NCBI RefSeq assembly: GCF_041956535.1
Contig: NW_027192199.1
Location: 551,741-615,740, forward strand
Direction of reading: 5' to 3'
Length of the DNA: 64,000 bases
From: Calcarisporiella thermophila CBS 279.70
Taxonomy: Eukaryota > Calcarisporiellomycota
Below the pieces are notes generated by a model. That model was not told the DNA's origin. It worked only from the letters and a program-made list of their open reading frames with translations, and did no database searches. The stretch's first letter is position 1, and every line of letters begins with the position of its first letter. A program made the translations under genes and the position numbers. This document shows positions 57,548 to 64,000 of the stretch, piece by piece.

Positions 57548-59352
57548 TTAAATCTTTTGATCTCTATTTTCAGCATTGAAGTAGCTCTTCAGTCCTTGCC
57601 AGCACTCAAAGTAGTTTTCCTGGATCTTTTGGCACCGGTTGAGGGCCCAGTCGGTGACGGAGAGGATTTGTGAGGTCTCGAACATAAAGGCCTGAGTACC
57701 ATCGATTTTGTGGGGGCCGAGGGTTGCCCTTGAGGCCTTTTCAAAGGTCGTGGAATCAGGGCCATGAGGAGTCATCAAATTATGGAGGGTTGCACCACCA
57801 GGGTTGAAACCTTCAGCCTTAGCATCATAGACACCTAGGGTGTGGAGAAGAGGGAGGAGACAAAAAATAAGCCCATTGGTCACGTATAACGAAAATCAGT
57901 GGCATAAACTCTACCATGGATAAGTCCCATGAATTCAGCCATAGAGTTACGATGATAATAAGGAGGACGGAACTGCAGTTGAAAAAAAAAAGTTAGAGGC
58001 TGTATATGCCCATGCATATGATCTCATATTTACGGTGTTTTCAGCGACCATCCAGCGAGGGGGGAAGATTACAAAGTCGGCGAGAGCAGTTCCGGGGAAT
58101 GCGGACTTGCAGGTAAGTACTGTGAAGATGGAGGGATCCTTGAAGGGTGTGAGAAAATAAGTAAAAAATATCTTAAACAAATAGTTAATGGGGCTTACTG
58201 GGTGGTCAAAGGAGACAGTGTTGATGGTGTTAAATTTAGCCAAATCATATTTGTATGGAGCATAGTTTCCGTGCCATGCAACCACATTGTAAGGTGAGTG
58301 GTTTTGCTTAGCAGAAAAGAGCTTGCCGTTGAACTTTGAGATGACAGTCCAGTCGCCCTCTACATCCTCAAACGCTGCAACAGGGGTCTGGAAGTCCCGT
58401 GGGTTGGCAAGTCCATTAGCACCTATTCACCCATCACAGCCCATATGTTACATAATGAATGGAATCATATTTAGTAGAATATAAACTTACCAATAGGTCC
58501 AAGATCAGGAAGTTCGAAGTGGTTGTTGTAAACTTCGCAAATATAACCACGGCTATTGCGACGAAAATACAATTAGAAGGCTGCTGGGGCGAATTTCAAT
58601 GCTCACTTACCTAGGTCCATCGGGCAGGGCGACGGTGAACCGCATACCACGCTGAATGACACAAATTTCATTTGGCCTTACCAACATTTTGCCAAATTCA
58701 GTCGTAATGTCAAGAGCACCCAATTGAGGTACTAGAACGAGTAACACTCATATTAGTAGCTGCTCTGTCAAAAAAATTTATATACGAGACAAGCTCACCA
58801 ATTAAAAAGTCACCGTCAGAGTTGTAGAATGCCTTTTCTTTCATATCGGCATTCGCTGCATAGATGTGGATGGCAATGCCGGAACGCTGTGCTGGGTCAC
58901 CCGAACCAGCAACGGTATGGAGACCCTGTACGAAATCTACAGAGTCCCCTTCGCCTGGAAGATCAAAAGGAGACCACCGAAGTTGATTGGGATTTGTGTG
59001 AACATTGGGAGATCCGGTGCCAAAATGGCTGACGAGATCCCTGACTTCGGTATGAGGTTCAAATGGACGATGGGTAACAGATGGGCGAATGCGATAGAAC
59101 CAGGTTCGCTGGTTATTCTTACGATCAACCGTAAAAGCTGTGCCAGAGAGCTGCTCGGAATAAAGGCCATAGGGGCACACCTGAGGCATGTTCTGGCCTA
59201 CATTATTTGATAGCGAGTTGAAATAATTGAGTAAAAGAGGCAATGAAACCAGCCTATGTACCTATCGGCAAAGCTCCCTCAAGTGCCTCTGACGAAAAAT
59301 GGTTTCCAAAACCATCCATATACTTGTATTTGTCCTTGGTTTGGGTCGTCAT
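57548..59352 (-). CDS. HGD: Homogentisate 1,2-dioxygenase
   Basis: Iron(II) ring-opening dioxygenase of the phenylalanine/tyrosine degradation pathway, converting homogentisate to maleylacetoacetate. Start at 59352 ([20 protein letters not shown]) with at least seven exons ending at 57548. Conserved stretches include [40 protein letters not shown] followed by [23 protein letters not shown] and [16 protein letters not shown]. The iron ligands are visible: His in [10 protein letters not shown] with Glu six residues on, and His in TPHGPD. An AT-rich TTATATAA about 100 bp upstream of the start (near 59450) may be a TATA box. No other gene of the homogentisate pathway is in the window. Confidence 0.96.
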
Positions 59353-59758
59353 TGTGACTAAGACTCAATTTGCGGCAGGATTTTAATGGGAGGGTAATGT
59401 ATAAATGCTATTTTTTTTTTCTGGAGGCGATAAACGAAGGGGGTGAGTTGTTTATATAATTTGGAGGGACCGTGAGAAAATTCATGGGTAATATTTTCCA
59501 TAGTTACTACTATACGTGATTCTCGATTTCGAGCGGAGTAATGTTTTTTTGGTCATCAGATTTATAGAATAATCGGTGACTACATAAGTAAAAAAAAATT
59601 TACAATTACAATTTGGGAGGGGGTAAAAAATATGGGATTGATGTAGTATGACGAGAAAAGAATTAACAGCAGGATGCAATAAAATGAGTGCGGAATGAAC
59701 TATTACAGATAAAATAATTCAGAAGGCAGAAACCTAGCTCCAAAGTAGCTCTAAACTT
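59353..59758. other. Intergenic region, HGD promoter
   Basis: 406 bp of AT-rich sequence between two minus-strand genes. It includes the candidate TATA element noted for HGD. No gene is seen. Confidence 0.4.
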
Positions 59759-60691
59759 CTACACATCGCCAACCTGCTTTGCTTTGTTGCGGTTCCACCC
59801 ATAAGGTGCCGATGAGCGACTTCGGAAGCCTCCCAGGGATGAATGGAATTTGAACTGCACTATAAGGCCGATCAGGAAGAATACGGCCATACCCGCGAGC
59901 ATGCCGTACACTTTGCCATCAGCAACAAACCGACCGCTATGGAGAAAGGCGTCGAAGCAGGCATAGAGGCCAGTCTGAGCGAAGAAGTCGATACCGAGAA
60001 ACAGGGAGAAAGATCCGATCAAGGAAGTGAAAATAATGGTGATGGGTTTTTCCAAAAACCAGATCAGTACACCTCCTGCCACTACGAGACAAATGATGAA
60101 GATGATCCTTCCAGTGTTAGATTCGATAAGCCCGCCCGTTTTAAGGGACAAGATAAACATGGCAAGGAAGAAGCCTCCAAGTCCTCCCAAGAAGAAGAGC
60201 CCGACGAACCAACAGCAGACAAGAATTAGCCCTGCAACGACGCCCACACCCAATGAGACACCAAGAACCAAGGCAGTATTGCTGGCTGCATTGGTGTTGA
60301 GAAGAGCCGTTGCAACTAAGATGGAGACCACGTAGAGCCCGACAAAGAACTATAGGAAGCAAATGCCAACAAGATTAGCCTGGGCTGCCGTATAGACTCG
60401 CTGGTTCAATTAGAGGCTTACCATAGTGACTTTGAAGAATCGATAACCTAGCAGTGCAAAGTATAGACCGACTGCTATCAGGATAACGGCACCCACTATG
60501 GCGGGGACGGTGATCTGAAAACGGCTAAGGGTAACTCGAGGGTCAAGCTGCTCAGGTATATTGGGTATTTGACGTCGGTCGATGCTCACTGGCTGTGCTG
60601 ACGCACATTGGAAGAATAAGCTCAACAAGGAGCAGCAAAATAGCAACCACAGGAGTCTTTGACGAGAAAATTGTAGTGATGATGTTGTCAT
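59759..60691 (-). CDS. Multi-pass membrane protein, DUF4203 (TMEM198-like)
   Basis: Predicted integral membrane protein of about 288 residues. Two exons: 60691 to about 60421, and from about 60352 to 59759. A signal peptide opens it (LLWLLFCCSLLSLFFQCASAQ), followed by a short lumenal stretch (RRQIPNIPEQLDPRVTLS). About seven hydrophobic segments follow, including ITVPAIVGAVILIAVGLYFA, GLYVVSILVATALLN, a Gly-rich pair around LGVSLGVGVVAGLILVC and FFLGGLGGFFLAMFIL, and RIIFIICLVVAGGVLIW. The end is basic (WNRNKAKQVGD). The pattern of Gly-rich helices with F-x-G motifs matches DUF4203. Function in fungi is unknown. A minus-strand TATATA lies about 75 bp upstream of the start. Confidence 0.82.
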
Positions 60692-61736
60692 TGTATGTTG
60701 TGATGAAATAAAAAAAATAATGAATTGAATGAATTAGTGGGGAATTGGACGATTCCTTCACCCTATATATCCTTTAGGCATGGAAAAAAAGAAAAAATAA
60801 AAATAAAAAAACACTGATCGAATCAAGTTCCAAGAAAGCCAAGAAAATTATTCGAGAAATTCTTTTTTATTGTCCGAATTTAGTAGGTCAAACCACAGGG
60901 TGGCGGGTGGAGTTTAATGAAACTGCTTGAAGCGTAAAATACTTCTAAATCTAGCCCCTAAACTTTTTTTCACGGGTGTAAAAATAGGATAGACAACACC
61001 ACTATTGATCTTCCTTCATATATCATTCCCTGTTTCTTGTATTTGTGATGTGGCAAAACATTTTTATACTCTACATAGCCAATTGACTATTCCATCATTT
61101 AAATTCGCATTGATAATAGAGTCTCTTTTATTACTAAAATATCAAGGGTCCCATTTGAAGCCTGTTTTTCGTTAGCCAAATTAAACTAAATACACTTGAG
61201 CAACGATGGCAAGTTGCAAGTGTGTTAAAGATATTCAAGGAATAAGTTAGGCTATCCTACATCCTCTACAATAGATTTTCGAGTGCTATTATAAAGATTT
61301 TTTCCAGAAATTCTCCACTAATTAAGACCCCATAGCCACATATCCTTAGTGATAATATGCTACTTGCGCCTCTTTTTCGTTCCTCCACATGATGAAATTG
61401 ATCTACCATATAACTGCGTTAATGTATTTGATATATCTGTATGTCTATAAACCATGACCTCTTTTAGAGCATCCATCCGACTGTTCAGTACATAATGGTA
61501 GAACGAAAGAGGGGATGCACCCAATTCTAATACGTGTATTTTACGTATCTGAAGTTGAAATTGGGAATTAGAATACCGCGAGTTTTTGATTTCTAATCCT
61601 CCACTTTATAACTGAGTTTGATTTTCCTTCGGAGAAAGAAATACAGAAATAAATGGAATATTCCATCAACTGCGCCAACCAGCAAACAAACCAAACACGA
61701 GGGGGAGAAAGGGCTTGTCAATAAAACACCATTGTA
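60692..61736. other. AT-rich gap between divergent genes
   Basis: About 1 kb between the divergent starts of the DUF4203 and PurN genes. No protein-like frame, repeat or RNA gene was recognised. Confidence 0.4.
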
Positions 61737-62345
61737 ATGTCACGACCTAAGCTCGCCGTACTTATCTCCGGATACGGTTCCAATCTCCAAGCACTCATAG
61801 ATGCCACCCGGACGGGGGATCTTCCGGCTGATATTGCCCTGGTGGTTTCCAATCGTACCAAAGCATATGGGCTTACGCGTGCTAAAGAGGCCGGCATTCC
61901 AACGCTTATCTTTCCACTGAAACCGTATCGCGATGCGGGCAAATCGCGATCCGAGTACGATGCCGATCTCGCCGATAAAATCGCCTCCCAGAATCCTGAT
62001 CTCATTGTGCTAGCTGGCTGGATGCATATTCTATCACCCGAGTTCCTAAGCCGCTTTCCCACTGGGAATGTAATCAATTTGCACCCGGCTTTACCCGGGC
62101 AATTTGACGGCGCCAACGCCATTGGACGCGCGTTCGAGGCATTTCAAAGGGGAGAGATCAAGGAGACGGGTGTGATGGTGCATCAAGTGATTGCGGAAGT
62201 GGATCAGGGCGAGCCTATTCTCGTGGAGAGTGTGCCAATATTAGAGAAGGATACGCTTGAATCGTTAGAAGAGCGGATTCATGCGGTAGAGCACAGACTT
62301 ATTGTGCAGGGTACAAAAAAATTCTTGGAGAGGGCAAATAGGTGA
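61737..62345 (+). CDS. ADE8: Phosphoribosylglycinamide formyltransferase (PurN, ADE8)
   Basis: Third step of purine synthesis: transfers a formyl group from 10-formyltetrahydrofolate to glycinamide ribonucleotide. Single exon of 202 codons, the usual size for the monofunctional enzyme. The N-terminus has the phosphate-binding loop (LAVLISGYGSNLQALIDA). VVSNRTKAYGL and YDADLADKI follow. The catalytic Asn and His are in GNVINLHPALPGQFDG, and the Asp is in VIAEVDQGEPI. The start was set at 61737 because it lies directly before the conserved first strand. It lacks an intron, unlike most neighbours. As in other fungi, the activity is a separate protein rather than part of the animal trifunctional enzyme. 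Confidence 0.96.
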   Translation: MSRPKLAVLISGYGSNLQALIDATRTGDLPADIALVVSNRTKAYGLTRAKEAGIPTLIFPLKPYRDAGKSRSEYDADLADKIASQNPDLIVLAGWMHILSPEFLSRFPTGNVINLHPALPGQFDGANAIGRAFEAFQRGEIKETGVMVHQVIAEVDQGEPILVESVPILEKDTLESLEERIHAVEHRLIVQGTKKFLERANR

Positions 62346-64000
62346 TCCATTGTTTTTTCTTCCTGTGAGTTGATCACGCCCTGGTATATGTTTTTCCTTA
62401 CTTCTCTCGCCTCCTTTTCTTCCACTTCTTCTTTCACTCGTATTGTTTGTTTGTTTTTTTTTTGTTAATATGAGCGTTTTCTGCTTCAGCATCTCTTGGC
62501 TTATATGAACCTTAAACATTAAATCCAGGGATTACGCGATTTTTGCGATGTAACCCCAGTGCTTTGGAATTAAACGCAAGCTTAAAAAGTTCCACGCGAA
62601 AGGCTCCATCTATTACTCGTCCTCCTTAATGGTACAACCCTGAAATGCCTTTGGGGAGAGGGGGAGGAAAGGGGGGATTGCGTGGGAATATGTGAGTGTA
62701 CCGATATATTCGGCTCAACATTCTTCATTCATTCTATTGACAGAGACGGGGATCGAGGACGGCCGTCGAGTACCGAAAAAATCCGAATACAGTAAATAAT
62801 TCAGGAAACGTGGGATATTCAAAATATGCCAAATAGCGGCCCCAGCTGACATCATTGACAAATCTAAACAGAGAACGGCGATAATCATTCCCTTTTTATT
62901 TCTATTTACAGGAGTTTCCTGCACATTTATTCATATCGGCGTAGGTAATTCAAGCCAACTCTGGCTCCTCGCCGCCTATTCTCAATCAACTTGGAATTCC
63001 ATCCACTCCGCGGAGCTAATGGAAGTGTTCGAACTCTATCCCCCCCTCCTCCCCTCCCTCCCCTCCCTCCTCTCCTCGTCGCCCAAAGGTTTAATTTTTT
63101 CTATGGCCCAAAAGTTCACACCCATTTAGAGTTTTTTATTCGGTGTGAGACGGAAAGAGAGAATCTAATTTTCCATTGCACCTTTCAGAGGCGATGCGAG
63201 AATCTGGCATTGATTACACTATTCAAGCATCATCTGTGGGGATTGATTTCACTATCAAACACCGCATGAAGCAGGACCTAACTAATGTTATTATTAAGCT
63301 GGATTGGAAGGAGTTTTAGCACCACCAAATCTTAACGCTGCTTAGCTTCCACTTGCCTTTTGTTATCCAGCTCCTCGGACCTTGTGGTCACAAATAAAGA
63401 AGGAAAAGGAAACCCTGGCAATATACCTTGTTTTGCCGAGGAGACAAGATTCTATATGAGCACTCGAGCGCCAAATCGATACATCTGGATTGCATTGTCT
63501 CCTTGAAAACTGGCGTCCACGGCCAAAGTGAGGCCGCAAAGCTGGGGCCACTAAGCTCGAAATGCTTGGAGAGGTCGATGAGCCTCGCTTTGGCCCAAGC
63601 GTTTGGGCGTCTAAGGGGCATCGAAGAGTCCTCGCGACAGAGATGCTAGCATTCTTTCAGTAAAGTAGTCCCTGTCGAATGGTAGGGCTCTTCTTTCGCA
63701 TCCATTAATTATAAACCTAAAAGTCATGAGTTGCAATAAACGCTTTTCCAAATTGGAAAGCCGCAGCGGAAAGAGGAATGGCGAGAGGAGGAGGTGAGTA
63801 AGATCAAGGTTTATAACGCAAAACTTTGTGCTTTTTTTTTCCTCCAAGACTAGAGTCCGACCAACCCTGCCAGCCGTGGTGGTGGTTTGTCGCCTTATCT
63901 AAATTAAAGCGTAACCACTCCATCACGGGCGACATACGTCCCCACCCCAGCCCGCTGGCGTTATCCGCATGAAGGCTGTCGCCGCTAGCTAGCCGCAGGG
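62346..64000. other. No recognisable gene at the right edge
   Basis: 1.65 kb with only short open frames on both strands (for example 62715-62924 and 63363-63847), none with a known motif. A C-rich, CCTCCC-repeated stretch lies at about 63041-63075. A gene extending from beyond the window could begin here unseen. Confidence 0.35.

Noticed and set aside
62715-62924. 69-codon minus-strand frame with a hydrophobic segment
   Set aside because: Only one hydrophobic stretch, no family match and no nearby exon. Not enough to call a gene.
1-64000. CRISPR arrays, insertion sequences, or a transposon
   Set aside because: No regularly spaced repeats, transposase motifs, terminal inverted repeats or LTR-like duplications were seen by eye.

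Overview
The window is nuclear DNA of a fungus. Nearly every gene is split by short spliceosomal introns (about 45-90 bp, GT...AG). Several families are fungal or typically fungal: a PacC/Rim101 pH regulator, an LRO1-type PDAT, a DUF3605 protein, an eIF3j/Hcr1, an Ade8-type single-domain PurN and a Nuf2. A kinesin-3 motor and homogentisate dioxygenase argue against a Saccharomyces-type yeast. The species cannot be fixed from the sequence. Genes were called from protein motifs. Splice sites were joined by hand, and the reading-frame sum was checked for MAK11, ORC6, the C2H2 factor, the amidohydrolase, GH8, the GATA-PHD factor, DUF3605 and PacC.

Layout. 0-17 kb is AT-rich: tRNA-Ser(AGA), kinesin-3 (Unc104/KIF1), biotin-protein ligase, COA1-like assembly factor, eIF3j, two unrecognised reading frames, then MAK11 and ORC6 sharing a divergent promoter. 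18-38 kb is clearly more GC-rich, with long gene-poor spacers: a C2H2 zinc-finger factor, an Hv1-type voltage-gated proton channel, a secreted TolB-propeller/amidohydrolase, a family 8 glycoside hydrolase, a GATA+PHD regulator, a DUF3605 protein, an HSF-type factor and LTV1. 38-50 kb: a 68-residue unknown protein, a mitochondrial RbfA-like protein, PWP1, PacC, a PH-domain protein related to inositol-polyphosphate 4-phosphatase but without its active-site signature, and a DUF4604 protein. 50-62 kb returns to AT-rich DNA: an NAD-dependent epimerase/3beta-HSD, PDAT, NUF2, homogentisate dioxygenase, a DUF4203 membrane protein and PurN (ADE8). The last 1.6 kb holds no recognisable gene.

Themes. 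There is no biosynthetic cluster. Ribosome biogenesis and translation are well represented (MAK11, LTV1, PWP1, eIF3j, mitochondrial RbfA-like). Cell division (ORC6, NUF2) and transcriptional regulation (C2H2, GATA-PHD, HSF, PacC) are also present. The most unusual items are the Hv1 proton channel, the apparently dead INPP4-like protein, the GH8 enzyme without a visible secretion signal, and the sharp change in base composition.
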